In this document: positions 1 to 9,874 of the stretch, piece by piece
Numbering within the stretch: position 1 is the stretch's first letter
Layout: each line of letters begins with the position of its first letter
DNA from: an uncultured Alphaproteobacteria bacterium
GTDB taxonomy: Bacteria > Pseudomonadota > Alphaproteobacteria > HIMB59 > GCA-002718135
Reading direction: 5' to 3'
Assembly (NCBI GenBank): GCA_902560725.1
Contig: CACEMR010000001.1
Coordinates: 1-64,000 of the forward strand
Length of the DNA: 64,000 nucleotides
Program-made: the position numbers and the translations under genes
The notes under the pieces: model-generated
Database searches by the model: none
Seen by the model: the letters and a program-made list of their open reading frames with translations, nothing else
What the model was told of the DNA's origin: nothing

Positions 1-254
1 TTAAAAGTATGGTCGCCACTGCAGATCTTTCACGATCAGGTTTTATAAATGGTGACATATCTACAGTAATGAGCCCAAGAACAGTTCTTACATGGGCGGA
101 AAATTATTTACTACTAAATGATATTGAGTATGCATTTAAATTATCATTTTTAAATAGATGTGATGAAATGGAAAGATCTATCATTGAAGAATACTATCAG
201 AGATCTTTTGGTATTGATATTACCGATGCTAAGGTAGCAAATGTTAACGAATAA
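1..254 (+). CDS. cobS: CobS-like cobaltochelatase AAA+ subunit, C-terminal part (5' truncated by window edge)
   Basis: C-terminal motif [25 protein letters not shown]; reading frame is open to the window start; immediately followed by cobT with a short overlap. Confidence 0.85.
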   Translation, partial: KSMVATADLSRSGFINGDISTVMSPRTVLTWAENYLLLNDIEYAFKLSFLNRCDEMERSIIEEYYQRSFGIDITDAKVANVNE

Positions 255-2019
255 TGATTTCTTAGAAGAATTTAAAAAATCACTTTCAGCAACTGTAAAA
301 TCAATAGGAAAAAATGATGAAATAGAGATTAATTATGTAAAAGAAAACCCTTCTGTTATTGGAAAAACAATCAATTTAACAGAGCCAAACATTGAAAATA
401 TAAAAAATAATTTAAATTATCTAAGAGCTGAAGCAGACTCACTGGCTCTTGAGTTTAGATTACATTCAAAAGAAATTCATGAAAACTTTATAAATAATGA
501 TGAGCATTCAAATGAAATAATTAATGCCCTAGAACAATCTAGAATAGAAGTAAAAGGTGGTCAGGAATTTCAAGGTATTAAAAAAAACTTAACAGTTAAA
601 CATATTCAAGATTTAAAAAATAAATCTTTATCTAATCAATCAGAAAAATTAACTGATGCATTTAGATATACTGCATATCAAGAACTTATGGGAGAAGATT
701 TAGGGAATCAAAATAATAAAAATAAAAAATTAATAAAAGAAAAATTAGGAGAAAATTATAATAATTTTTTTCAAAAATTAAAAAAAAATATAGACGATCA
801 AGAAAAATTTAGTTCAACTATAATAGAAGCGCTTGAGGAACTAGGTTTACTAAATAAAAAAAATAATAATTCTAATGATCAAGATTTAAATGAAAATGAA
901 ATTGATCAAAATCAAGAAAACCAAGAAAATGAGAACAAAAACAATGAAGAAAATTCAGAAACTAATATTGAAATGCAATCAAGTGAAACAAACATTGAAC
1001 AGACATTGTCTACGGATCAAAAAGAAGAAATGGGAGATGATAGTAGTGAATCAGATTTAGATTATTTTCCAAAAATTGAGTCAGTAAACAATTTAGAAAC
1101 TTACAAAATATATGACAACAGTTTTGATGAAATAATTAATGCTGAGGACCTTTGCGATATAAAGGAATTAGAGAAATTAAGACGAAACCTTGATCAACAA
1201 GTTTTTACATTTCAAACATTGATTATAAAAATTGCAAATAGATTGCAAAGAAAACTACTGGCCCAACAAAACAGACACTGGGATTTCAATATGGAAGAAG
1301 GGTATTTGGATACTTCAAGATTGGCTAAAATTATTGCAAATCCAAACAACAAATTGAGTTATAAAGTTGAAAAAGAAATAGAATTTAAAGATACAATTGT
1401 ATCTTTACTTATAGATAACTCTGGTTCAATGCGAGGTAGGCCTATTACAGTAGCAGCACTTTGCTCAGATATACTTGCAAAAACCCTAGAGAGATGTTTG
1501 ATAAAATCTGAAATTCTTGGTTTCACTACCAAAGCTTGGAAAGGAGGTAAATCTAGAGAGACTTGGATTAAAAATGGAAAACCCTCAAATCCTGGAAGAT
1601 TAAATGACTTGAGACATATAATTTATAAATCTGCAGATTCTCCATGGCGTAGATCAAAAAAAAACCTTGGACTACTTCTTAAAGAAGGGATTTTAAAAGA
1701 GAATGTTGATGGTGAGGCGCTGTCTTGGGCTTATAGAAGATTACAGTACAAGCAAGAAAAAAGAAAAATTCTCATTGTTATTAGTGATGGTGCTCCAGTA
1801 GATGACTCAACTTTATCGGTAAATCCTGGTAATTATTTAGAGAAAAATTTGAGAGACGTTATAAATGAAGTGGAAAAAAATAAAGAAGTTGAACTTATAG
1901 CAATAGGTATAGGGCATGATGTATCAAGATATTATAGTAAAGCTGTAACAATTATGGATGTAGATCAACTTGGTGAAGTGTTATTAAATCAATTATCCTC
2001 AATATTTTCAAATAAGTAA
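241..2019 (+). CDS. cobT: CobT-like cobaltochelatase subunit with C-terminal VWA domain
   Basis: MIDAS-like DNSGSM motif, [11 protein letters not shown], acidic Asn/Glu-rich linker, adjacent to cobS. Confidence 0.88.
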   Translation: MLTNNDFLEEFKKSLSATVKSIGKNDEIEINYVKENPSVIGKTINLTEPNIENIKNNLNYLRAEADSLALEFRLHSKEIHENFINNDEHSNEIINALEQSRIEVKGGQEFQGIKKNLTVKHIQDLKNKSLSNQSEKLTDAFRYTAYQELMGEDLGNQNNKNKKLIKEKLGENYNNFFQKLKKNIDDQEKFSSTIIEALEELGLLNKKNNNSNDQDLNENEIDQNQENQENENKNNEENSETNIEMQSSETNIEQTLSTDQKEEMGDDSSESDLDYFPKIESVNNLETYKIYDNSFDEIINAEDLCDIKELEKLRRNLDQQVFTFQTLIIKIANRLQRKLLAQQNRHWDFNMEEGYLDTSRLAKIIANPNNKLSYKVEKEIEFKDTIVSLLIDNSGSMRGRPITVAALCSDILAKTLERCLIKSEILGFTTKAWKGGKSRETWIKNGKPSNPGRLNDLRHIIYKSADSPWRRSKKNLGLLLKEGILKENVDGEALSWAYRRLQYKQEKRKILIVISDGAPVDDSTLSVNPGNYLEKNLRDVINEVEKNKEVELIAIGIGHDVSRYYSKAVTIMDVDQLGEVLLNQLSSIFSNK

Positions 2020-3219
2020 TTAACTATTTAACCATTCTACTTTAGTTTTTTCAAAATTATCATTTTCAATAGATACTCTAATTGTATTCATCAAATCATT
2101 CATAAAAAATATATTATGGTTTGTCAAAAGCTGTAAACCTAATAATTCACCAGAAGCAAATAAATGATATAAATAAGATAAAGTAAAGTTTTGACATGTG
2201 TAACAAGAACAATTGCTATCAATGGGTTCTAATTTTTCTTTAAACTTTACATTCTTTAAATTAATTTTTTTTTTTCTACCTTTAATTAAAGCTGAACCAT
2301 GTCTTGCCAGTCTAGTAGGACTAACGCAATCAAAAGTATCAATACCATTTTTAACAAATTCCCAAATGTCAATTGGATCTCCTATGCCCAATAAATGAAC
2401 TGGACGATTGTCTTTTAATTTATTTGCAGTAAAACCTACAACTTCTTTCATTTCCTCTTTATTTGACCCAAGACTACCGCCTATAGCAATACCAAAAGTA
2501 TCGATATTATTTTGATTAAAATAGATGCTTTCCTCTCTTAGATCTTTATAAATACCACCTTGTATAATTCCATAAACTTCTTGTGATCCAGCTGATCCAT
2601 ACCTTGGCTGATATATATGTGGTGAATTAAAAGCATTTATAGATCTAATTGCCCATCTGTGACTTCTTAACATAGATTTAGATGTATATTCTTTATCAAC
2701 ATTAAATGGGGTGCATTCATCAAAAACTAAAATTAAATCTGCTCCAAGATCTCTTTGTATTTGAATTGATTGTTCGGGAGATAATAATTTTTTTGCTCCG
2801 TCAATGTAGGATTGAAATATAGCTCCTTCTTCATTTATATTTAGCAATGTTTTTTTAATTTTTGTATTTGACTTTCTTCCTTTTATTTCATCAGCAACAG
2901 AACCTTGACCAAGAGAGAAAATTTGAAAACCTCCACTATCTGTTAACATAGGTCCATTCCATCCAATAAATTTATGAAGACCTCCATGTTTTGCCACAAG
3001 TTCACTACCTGGCTGGAGCATTAAATGATATGTATTGGATAAAATTATTTGAGTATTATTAATTTTAGCATCAGCAGTTGAAAATGATTTTAGTGCAGCC
3101 TTTGTTGCACAAAATATAAATGCTGGTGTTTTAATTTTACCATGAGGTGTTGATATAACACCAATTCTAGCATTAGAATTTTTAGATTTTTTTTTGATAT
3201 TCCAAGAAAAATCAGTCAT
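2020..3219 (-). CDS. tgt: Queuine/preQ1 tRNA-ribosyltransferase
   Basis: DSGGFQIFSLG, GIIQGG, CSCYTCQNF zinc-site motif. Confidence 0.93.
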   Translation of the reverse strand: MTDFSWNIKKKSKNSNARIGVISTPHGKIKTPAFIFCATKAALKSFSTADAKINNTQIILSNTYHLMLQPGSELVAKHGGLHKFIGWNGPMLTDSGGFQIFSLGQGSVADEIKGRKSNTKIKKTLLNINEEGAIFQSYIDGAKKLLSPEQSIQIQRDLGADLILVFDECTPFNVDKEYTSKSMLRSHRWAIRSINAFNSPHIYQPRYGSAGSQEVYGIIQGGIYKDLREESIYFNQNNIDTFGIAIGGSLGSNKEEMKEVVGFTANKLKDNRPVHLLGIGDPIDIWEFVKNGIDTFDCVSPTRLARHGSALIKGRKKKINLKNVKFKEKLEPIDSNCSCYTCQNFTLSYLYHLFASGELLGLQLLTNHNIFFMNDLMNTIRVSIENDNFEKTKVEWLNS

Positions 3220-3952
3220 CAGTTTTTGTAATAAAAAACTTTGCTATATAAATAAAAGGTGTATCTAATAAAGCTATAACAATTCTTAGAAGATAAGTAC
3301 CAAAAATATATATCATGACAACATTATAAAAACTCTCTGGATCGGGATTAAGTATTATCCATGCAAAAATACTGAAAATAGAGTTATCTATTAAAGACGA
3401 AAAAATAGTTGATAAATTATTTCTAAACCATAAAAACTTATTTGAAGTAATATTTTTTAAGTAATTAAAAAACCAAACATCGAAATATTGACTAATTAAA
3501 TATGCAATCATACTTGCAATAAAAAACCTTGTCATAGGAGTAAAAACATTTGACAGACTATCTTGTATCCAATCGCCGTCAGATGGTTTGAAACCTATGG
3601 TAATTACCATTAACAAAGTCATTAAAAGAAAAGCACTAAAACCAATTAATATATTCATTCTTGCTTTTTCCTTTCCATAGTATTCTGATAAGATATCAGT
3701 ACATAAAAAAGTTGAAGCAAAAAGTATTGTGCCTAATGCAACAGGTTCAGGAGAATAAAAAAAGTCAACAGTTTTTAAAACTTGTATATTTCCAGCTATA
3801 ACTGCAAGTGATGAATAAATAAATATACCAACATAACCAAATAATCTTAAAAAAATAAGAATGGATCCAAAGCAAAAAAATAACATGAATATCCATAAAA
3901 ATTCAGTATTTAATGAGTTTAATATTTCAGTAAGTTCGAAGAAAAAACCCAT
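3212..3952 (-). CDS. yhhQ: Queuosine precursor transporter family (YhhQ/DUF165) membrane protein
   Basis: Multi-TM protein with LCTDILSEYYGKEKA motif; overlaps tgt by 8 bp. Confidence 0.85.
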   Translation of the reverse strand: MGFFFELTEILNSLNTEFLWIFMLFFCFGSILIFLRLFGYVGIFIYSSLAVIAGNIQVLKTVDFFYSPEPVALGTILFASTFLCTDILSEYYGKEKARMNILIGFSAFLLMTLLMVITIGFKPSDGDWIQDSLSNVFTPMTRFFIASMIAYLISQYFDVWFFNYLKNITSNKFLWFRNNLSTIFSSLIDNSIFSIFAWIILNPDPESFYNVVMIYIFGTYLLRIVIALLDTPFIYIAKFFITKTDD

Positions 3953-3961
3953 TTATTAAGC

Positions 3962-4243
3962 TTAATCAGATTTTGATAATATTATTTTTTTTATTTTTTT
4001 TGCTCTTAGGGCAAGTTTTGAGTTAGGAGTATTAATAAGGAAATCATCAAGACCTCCTTTTTTTTCAACAGTTCTTATAGTGCTTACTGCAACTTTTAAT
4101 TGAAATTTTTGCTTAAGTAATTCACTTGAAAAAGAAACATTTTGAAGATTTGGCTTAAATCTTCTTTTTGTTCTATTCTTTGCATGACTTACATTATTAC
4201 CAGTTTGGAATGATTTACCTGTTAATTCGCATCTCATTGACAT
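3962..4243 (-). CDS. rpmB: 50S ribosomal protein L28
   Basis: MSMRCELTGKSFQTGNNVSHAKNRTKRRFKPNLQ. Confidence 0.95.
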   Translation of the reverse strand: MSMRCELTGKSFQTGNNVSHAKNRTKRRFKPNLQNVSFSSELLKQKFQLKVAVSTIRTVEKKGGLDDFLINTPNSKLALRAKKIKKIILSKSD

Positions 4244-4287
4244 AATTTTGTTGCATGTAAATATAAATATTACTTTGTCAAGTACTC

Positions 4288-5124
4288 TTAAAGAGTAAAA
4301 TCATTTATTAAATATGTTGGGTTAACATGATGATTTTTTATCAAATTATTAATAGTATTAAGATCTTTGTGGATACCAGAACTCACTAAAATACTATCAA
4401 TACCAAAATTAGATGCACCCTTGATATCATGAAAAATTGAATCACCAATAGCCACAGTTTTGGATTTATTTAATTTAATTGATTTGGTAGCTTCAAAATA
4501 AATATCTGTTTCAGGTTTTCCTTTTATAATAACCTCACCACCCATTTTTTGATAAATATCTGCAATAGCTCCCATACAATATATATTTTGATTACTGTTT
4601 GTTTCAATTGTCTCAAAATCTGGATTAGCACAATACATTGATAATTTTTTATTAATTGCTTTATCTAGCATTGGTACATAATCGACTGGTAGCATATTTG
4701 AAAATGGAGTACATGCTAAGATCAAATCAGCTTTATCTATAATTTCAGTATAATTAAAATTTAGTCCATCTCTATAAATTAGACCATCTTCTTTTGAGTC
4801 ATCGTAAATATGAAAACATGTTTTTTTAGAAGAATTAAGTGGATATTTATCTTTTAAAGTATTCCAAATCATTTCTCCACTAGTTAAAATTCTAATAAAT
4901 GCCTCTTTTTTAAAACCTAATTTAGGTAATCTTTTCTCTGAAGATTTTTCTCTTTTAGAAGAATTGGAAATAATAAAAAGTTTTTTATTTTTTTTTGTAA
5001 GGTAATCAATTGAGGATATAGCATGTTCATATCCTTTAGACCCGTCATGCATAACTCCCCATTGATCAATAATAAAATTATCGTAAAAATCAGCTATAAC
5101 TTTTATTGAATTTATTAATTTCAT
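4288..5124 (-). CDS. TIGR01459-like HAD-superfamily hydrolase (class IIA)
   Basis: FIIDQWGVMHDG, ISNSSKR, GDSIFHDIKGA motifs. Confidence 0.85.
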   Translation of the reverse strand: MKLINSIKVIADFYDNFIIDQWGVMHDGSKGYEHAISSIDYLTKKNKKLFIISNSSKREKSSEKRLPKLGFKKEAFIRILTSGEMIWNTLKDKYPLNSSKKTCFHIYDDSKEDGLIYRDGLNFNYTEIIDKADLILACTPFSNMLPVDYVPMLDKAINKKLSMYCANPDFETIETNSNQNIYCMGAIADIYQKMGGEVIIKGKPETDIYFEATKSIKLNKSKTVAIGDSIFHDIKGASNFGIDSILVSSGIHKDLNTINNLIKNHHVNPTYLINDFTL

Positions 5125-5126
5125 AA

Positions 5127-6182
5127 TTAAACTGATTTACCTATTACGTCGCTTATATTTTTATAACCGTCAGTTTTAATTAAATCTATTAATTCATTTT
5201 TTATATTTGTTATCAAAATAGGGCCAGAATATATCAAAGCGGTATATAATTGTATTAGAGAAGCCCCGGATTTAATTTTATTGTAGCAATCACTACCACT
5301 TGAAATACCCCCAACACCTATTAAAGGAATTTGTCCATTTGTAAGGTTATACATTTTTTTTAAAATAGTGTTTGATGTTAAATATAATGGTTTACCACTT
5401 AACCCTCCTACTTTAGTTTTGTAATTTGATATCAATTTATTTGTTCTTTCTGCAGTTGTGTTTGTTAATATTAATCCATCAACGTTATTAGCAAGAGAAA
5501 TAAGTGCTATATCCCTCAATTGATCTTCATTTAAATCAGGCGATATTTTAATTAGAACAGGTTTTTTATTAATACTTTCAATTTGTTCTCTTTTTTGTAA
5601 AATTTTTTTAATCAATTTTTCAATTTTACCTTTTAACTGCAATTCTCTTAGTCCTTCAGTATTGGGTGAGGATATGTTAATTGTAATATAACTAGATAGG
5701 CTGCCCAATTTTTCCATACCTAAAAGATAATCATCAATGGCATTAATTGAATTTTTATTTTTTCCTAAATTAACTCCAATAATTTTATTCGAACGCAAAG
5801 TATTTTGAATTTTCAATAAATTTTTTTTTACTTTAGTTACACCTTTATTATTAAATCCTAAGCTATTGATTATTGCTCTATCTTCTTGAAGTCTGAATAC
5901 TCTCGGTTTTATATTACCTTTTTGTGGTTTTGGAGTAACTGTTCCAATTTCTATAAAACCGAAACCAAAAGAAAACATAGATTGAATTACTTCTGCATTT
6001 TTATCAAATCCTGCAGCTAGTCCTATTGGATTTGGAAAATCAAGCCCCATAAGATGTTGTGATAAAATTGGATCTTCAAAATTTTTTGAAACAAATTTTT
6101 TATATTTCAATATATTTAAAGTTAAATCATGGGCCATTTCAGGCGGAAACAATCTTAATATTTTTAATGCACTATTATACAA
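5127..6182 (-). CDS. pyrD: Dihydroorotate dehydrogenase (quinone)
   Basis: NPIGLAAGFDKNAE, INISSPNTEGLR, LIGVGGI motifs. Confidence 0.93.
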   Translation of the reverse strand: MYNSALKILRLFPPEMAHDLTLNILKYKKFVSKNFEDPILSQHLMGLDFPNPIGLAAGFDKNAEVIQSMFSFGFGFIEIGTVTPKPQKGNIKPRVFRLQEDRAIINSLGFNNKGVTKVKKNLLKIQNTLRSNKIIGVNLGKNKNSINAIDDYLLGMEKLGSLSSYITINISSPNTEGLRELQLKGKIEKLIKKILQKREQIESINKKPVLIKISPDLNEDQLRDIALISLANNVDGLILTNTTAERTNKLISNYKTKVGGLSGKPLYLTSNTILKKMYNLTNGQIPLIGVGGISSGSDCYNKIKSGASLIQLYTALIYSGPILITNIKNELIDLIKTDGYKNISDVIGKSV

Positions 6183-6186
6183 ATAA

Positions 6187-7770
6187 TTATTTATCTATTA
6201 ATTTTTTTAGATAATCAATAGTTTCTCTAATTCCAAATAATTTTATAAAAGATCCCAATCTAGGACCTTGATTTTGTCCTAACATCACTTGATAAACCAG
6301 TTGAAAAAAATCTTTTAAATTATCAAAATTATGCTTTTTTCCAACTTCATATAGAAGTGTTTGTATCTCTTCTGCTGAACTATTTAAATTTATATCCTTC
6401 TCTAAAACTTTAATAATATCGAAGAAAATTTCTTTATTTGATTTGTCAATTTTAACATATTGTTTTTTTGGTAAAATAAAGTCATGATAATAATTCAAAG
6501 CAAAATCAATTAGTCGATCAAATTCAGGATTATTATCTGAGTTGATTTGCTCATCGTATTTATTAATAAAAGACCAGATAACATTTTTATCATTTGAATT
6601 AGAAATACTGACTAAATTAGTTAGAGTATTAAAGTTAATTTCTGTTTTAAATGGTTTTGGTTTACCAGAATGAATATGCCATATAGGGCTATCATATTTT
6701 TTTTCATCATCTAAGTTAGAATAAGCATTGTAGTGTGAAATGTAATCATCAACTGTTTTTGGAATCACATCGAAGTGAAGCTTTTTAGCAGACTTTGGCT
6801 TTTGAAACATATATAGAGCTAAACTTTCAGGTGATGCGTACCTTAACCATTCATCCACACTAATGCCATTACCTACAGATTTTGAGATTTTTTCACCTTT
6901 TTCATCTAAAAACATTTCATAAATCAGATTTGTTGGAGGTTTTTTATTTAATGCTCTACAAATTTTAGAACCTAACTCAACACTTTCAGTTAAATCTTTA
7001 CCACACATTTCATAATCTACATCAAATGACATCCACCTCATTGCCCAATCAACTTTCCATTGTAATTTACATCTTCCATTTATAACTTCAGATTCAACTA
7101 ATTTATTTGATGACGGATCTCTATAAACTATTGTTTTAGAGTCCATTTTGTAGTCTTCAATTTTTACTTGTAGAACCTCACCAGAGATTTCACTTATAGG
7201 AAGAAATGGACTGTAAGTCTCTTTTCTTTCAGTTCTAAGAGTGGGTAAAATTATATCTAGAATTTTATTATAATTATCAAAAATATTTAATATAGTTTCA
7301 TTAAAATCTCCATTTTGATATTTTTCAGTTGAGCTAACAAATTCATATTCAAAGTTAAACTCATCTAAAAAACTTCTTAATTTTGCATTATTGTGGTGTC
7401 CAAAACTTTCAAATTTTTCAAAAGGATCAGGTATTGATGTTAGAGGTTTTCCTATATATTTTTTTAACATTTCTTTGTTTGGTACATTTTCAGGAACTTT
7501 TCTTAAACCATCCATATCGTCTGAAAATGTTATTAATTTTGTGGGACAATCTACGATAGAACTAATAGCATTTTTTACCATTGAAGTTCTAACTACTTCA
7601 CCAAAGGTACCAATATGTGGCAAACCTGAAGGACCGTATCCTGTCTGCAACAATAAATAACCCTTTGAAGGAATTTTAAATTTGTTAAGACCGCCATTTT
7701 TGTTTGCAATTTGTAAAGCTTCTTTAAATGGCCAGGTTTTTAGATTTTGTGATAATTGTTTATCAATCAT
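6187..7770 (-). CDS. lysS: Class I (archaeal-type) lysyl-tRNA synthetase
   Basis: HIGH-like GLPHIGT and KMSKS-like KISKSVGNG; class I LysRS architecture. Confidence 0.9.
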   Translation of the reverse strand: MIDKQLSQNLKTWPFKEALQIANKNGGLNKFKIPSKGYLLLQTGYGPSGLPHIGTFGEVVRTSMVKNAISSIVDCPTKLITFSDDMDGLRKVPENVPNKEMLKKYIGKPLTSIPDPFEKFESFGHHNNAKLRSFLDEFNFEYEFVSSTEKYQNGDFNETILNIFDNYNKILDIILPTLRTERKETYSPFLPISEISGEVLQVKIEDYKMDSKTIVYRDPSSNKLVESEVINGRCKLQWKVDWAMRWMSFDVDYEMCGKDLTESVELGSKICRALNKKPPTNLIYEMFLDEKGEKISKSVGNGISVDEWLRYASPESLALYMFQKPKSAKKLHFDVIPKTVDDYISHYNAYSNLDDEKKYDSPIWHIHSGKPKPFKTEINFNTLTNLVSISNSNDKNVIWSFINKYDEQINSDNNPEFDRLIDFALNYYHDFILPKKQYVKIDKSNKEIFFDIIKVLEKDINLNSSAEEIQTLLYEVGKKHNFDNLKDFFQLVYQVMLGQNQGPRLGSFIKLFGIRETIDYLKKLIDK

Positions 7771-7771
7771 T

Positions 7772-8224
7772 TCATTTTGCTCTAATTCTAATTTTTTTAC
7801 CCAATATCAACTTTAATGAATTTGTGAAATTAAAAATTTCAGATCCAAGTTTATCAAATATTTCATCTTCCTGATTTTTAATAATTTTGATGATATTATT
7901 AACTAATAAATTTCCCTCTGATGTGAGGATCAAGCTATCTGATCTTCTATCTATTGGTTTTTTTTTAATAATTAATTTTTTTTCTTCAAGATCAGAGACT
8001 CGTACACTTACAACTGATCTATCAATAGAAGAAGTTTTACAAATATCTTGTTGAGTAATATTATCAGTTTCATCCTGAAGCTTATATAATGTCTCAAGAA
8101 TAAGATACTCATTTAAGCTTATATTAATTTTTTTTAACTTCTGTCTTATTTTTGATTGCCATAAGTTAGATGTTTGCCAAATTAATAAGGCTAATCTATT
8201 CTCATTAAGAGAAGTGTCTGCCAT
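7772..8224 (-). CDS. MarR-family transcriptional regulator
   Basis: Winged-helix pattern with DRSVVSVRVSDLEEKKLIIKKKPIDRRS. Confidence 0.85.
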   Translation of the reverse strand: MADTSLNENRLALLIWQTSNLWQSKIRQKLKKINISLNEYLILETLYKLQDETDNITQQDICKTSSIDRSVVSVRVSDLEEKKLIIKKKPIDRRSDSLILTSEGNLLVNNIIKIIKNQEDEIFDKLGSEIFNFTNSLKLILGKKIRIRAK

Positions 8225-8231
8225 AGTTTTT

Positions 8232-8248
8232 ATACAAACTATTTGTAT
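8232..8248. promoter_or_regulatory. Candidate MarR operator: ATACAAA-CTA-TTTGTAT perfect inverted repeat
   Basis: 7-bp perfect arms, 3-bp spacer, ending 8 bp upstream of the marR start codon at 8224. Confidence 0.55.
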
Positions 8249-8280
8249 GCAAATTTACGGAAAATGTCAAATATTTACGG

Positions 8281-8303
8281 GATTAGCGGTTCAACCTAAT
8301 CCA
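8281..8303. repeat. Inverted repeat GGATTAG-N9-CTAATCC in marR/fdx intergenic region
   Basis: 7-bp perfect arms around CGGTTCAAC. Confidence 0.55.
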
Positions 8304-8499
8304 CACTATCCTACATTATTCTACAGTACTTATGCGGATATTAAAAAGTTAGCTTGAAATAAATCGCTCAAAGACTCATCAATTTAAACAAAAAACTAGA
8401 AATGAATCTAGAAATACTAGAGATGTTTCAAGGTTTTATGTAGTATGAACGAAGATAATCGCCGTAAACTCTGGGTTTTAATTCAGGAAGCTGGCGATT

Positions 8500-8814
8500 C
8501 TATTCTGGGGCAATTTCTACTTCCAAACCATCAAGATCATCTGAAAGTGAAATTTGACATGATAACCTTGATTTTTCTGTAACATCAAATGCCTGATCAA
8601 GCATGGCTTCTTCATCTTCATCCATTTTATTTAAATTATTTCTCCATTTATCATCTATATAAACATGACATGTTGCACAGGCGCAGCAGCCTCCGCAAGA
8701 TGCTTCTATATCAAAACCATTATCTCTTAGAGTTTCCATTAATGTTAAATTAGAATCAAATTCTATTTCACTTTTCTCTCCAGATCTATTTGTAATTATT
8801 AATTTAGGCATCAA
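8500..8814 (-). CDS. [2Fe-2S] ferredoxin (adrenodoxin type)
   Basis: Cys motif ASCGGCCACATCHVYID. Confidence 0.92.
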   Translation of the reverse strand: MMPKLIITNRSGEKSEIEFDSNLTLMETLRDNGFDIEASCGGCCACATCHVYIDDKWRNNLNKMDEDEEAMLDQAFDVTEKSRLSCQISLSDDLDGLEVEIAPE

Positions 8815-9821
8815 ACACCTAACTTTTTGTGTAAGTCTTTTGAAGATGTTGTGTATCTAAAAATATTTTTTTTATCTGGAAAGCAGTATTTAAATACTCC
8901 TTGAGCCATTAAAGCTGACTCATGAAATCCAGATAATATAAGTTTTAATTTTCCAGGATACCAATTAATGTCTCCTATAGCAAAAATAGAAGGTGTAGAA
9001 GTTTCAAATTTCTCAGTATCAACTTTAATAAGATTTTCATGTAAATTTAGCCCCCAATCTGCAATTGGGCCTAATTCCATTTTTAGCCCAAAAAATGGGA
9101 GCAAATAATCAACTTCTATTTGAGATTTGTTTTCTTCATTTTCGTATTTAAGTTTTATTTTTTTACCTTTAGTCTCCAAAATCTCTTTAATTTGTCCTTT
9201 TATAAATTTCACTTTTCCAATTTTTTCTAATTCATGCATTTTAGATACTGAGTCAGGAGCAGCTCTAAATTCCTTTCTTCTATGTATCAAAGTTACATTA
9301 CAATCCTTAGAGAGTTCATTAGTCCAATCTAGGGCCGAGTCTCCCCCACCAGCTATTAAAAGATCTTTTCCAGTAAATTGTGATTTATTTCTTATTGCAT
9401 AAAAAACTTTTTTATTTTCATATTTTTCAATGTTTTCTATTGGAAGCTTTCGAGGAACAAAACTTCCTGCACCTGCAGCTACAACTATACATTTAGCCTC
9501 AACTTTTGTTCCAATACTGGTTTCTACTATCCAACCAAATTCTGTTTTAATAATTTTATCTACTTGCTGATTTAGATGAAATTTAGGCTTAAAAGGATTA
9601 ATTTGCTTAATTAATTCATCTGTGAGCTCCTGACCTGTAACTAAAGGTCTTGATGGAATGTCATATATAGGTTTTTCTGGGTATAGTTCTGCACACTGTC
9701 CTCCTACTTTATCAAGGTTATCAATTAATTGACAATGTATATTTAAAAGCCCTAATTCAAATACTGCGAACAATCCTACAGGTCCGGCACCAATTATTAC
9801 AACATCTGTCTTTTCTATCAT
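8811..9821 (-). CDS. Thioredoxin-reductase-like ferredoxin--NADP+ reductase
   Basis: GAGPVGLFA, GGGDSALDW, AIGDINWYPGKLKLILSGFHE; 4-bp overlap with ferredoxin. Confidence 0.9.
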   Translation of the reverse strand: MIEKTDVVIIGAGPVGLFAVFELGLLNIHCQLIDNLDKVGGQCAELYPEKPIYDIPSRPLVTGQELTDELIKQINPFKPKFHLNQQVDKIIKTEFGWIVETSIGTKVEAKCIVVAAGAGSFVPRKLPIENIEKYENKKVFYAIRNKSQFTGKDLLIAGGGDSALDWTNELSKDCNVTLIHRRKEFRAAPDSVSKMHELEKIGKVKFIKGQIKEILETKGKKIKLKYENEENKSQIEVDYLLPFFGLKMELGPIADWGLNLHENLIKVDTEKFETSTPSIFAIGDINWYPGKLKLILSGFHESALMAQGVFKYCFPDKKNIFRYTTSSKDLHKKLGV

Positions 9822-9874
9822 AAATGAAAAATAACAACTTTTTTTATTATTTCTAGAGATTATATATATTTTTA

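Noticed and set aside
6187-7770. Class I lysyl-tRNA synthetase as an anomalous archaeal gene transfer
   Set aside because: Class I LysRS is well known in Alphaproteobacteria, so it is not unusual here.
8281-8303. GGTTCAACC-containing hairpin as a tRNA T-arm
   Set aside because: No acceptor, D or anticodon arms can be built around it; it is only a 7-bp inverted repeat.
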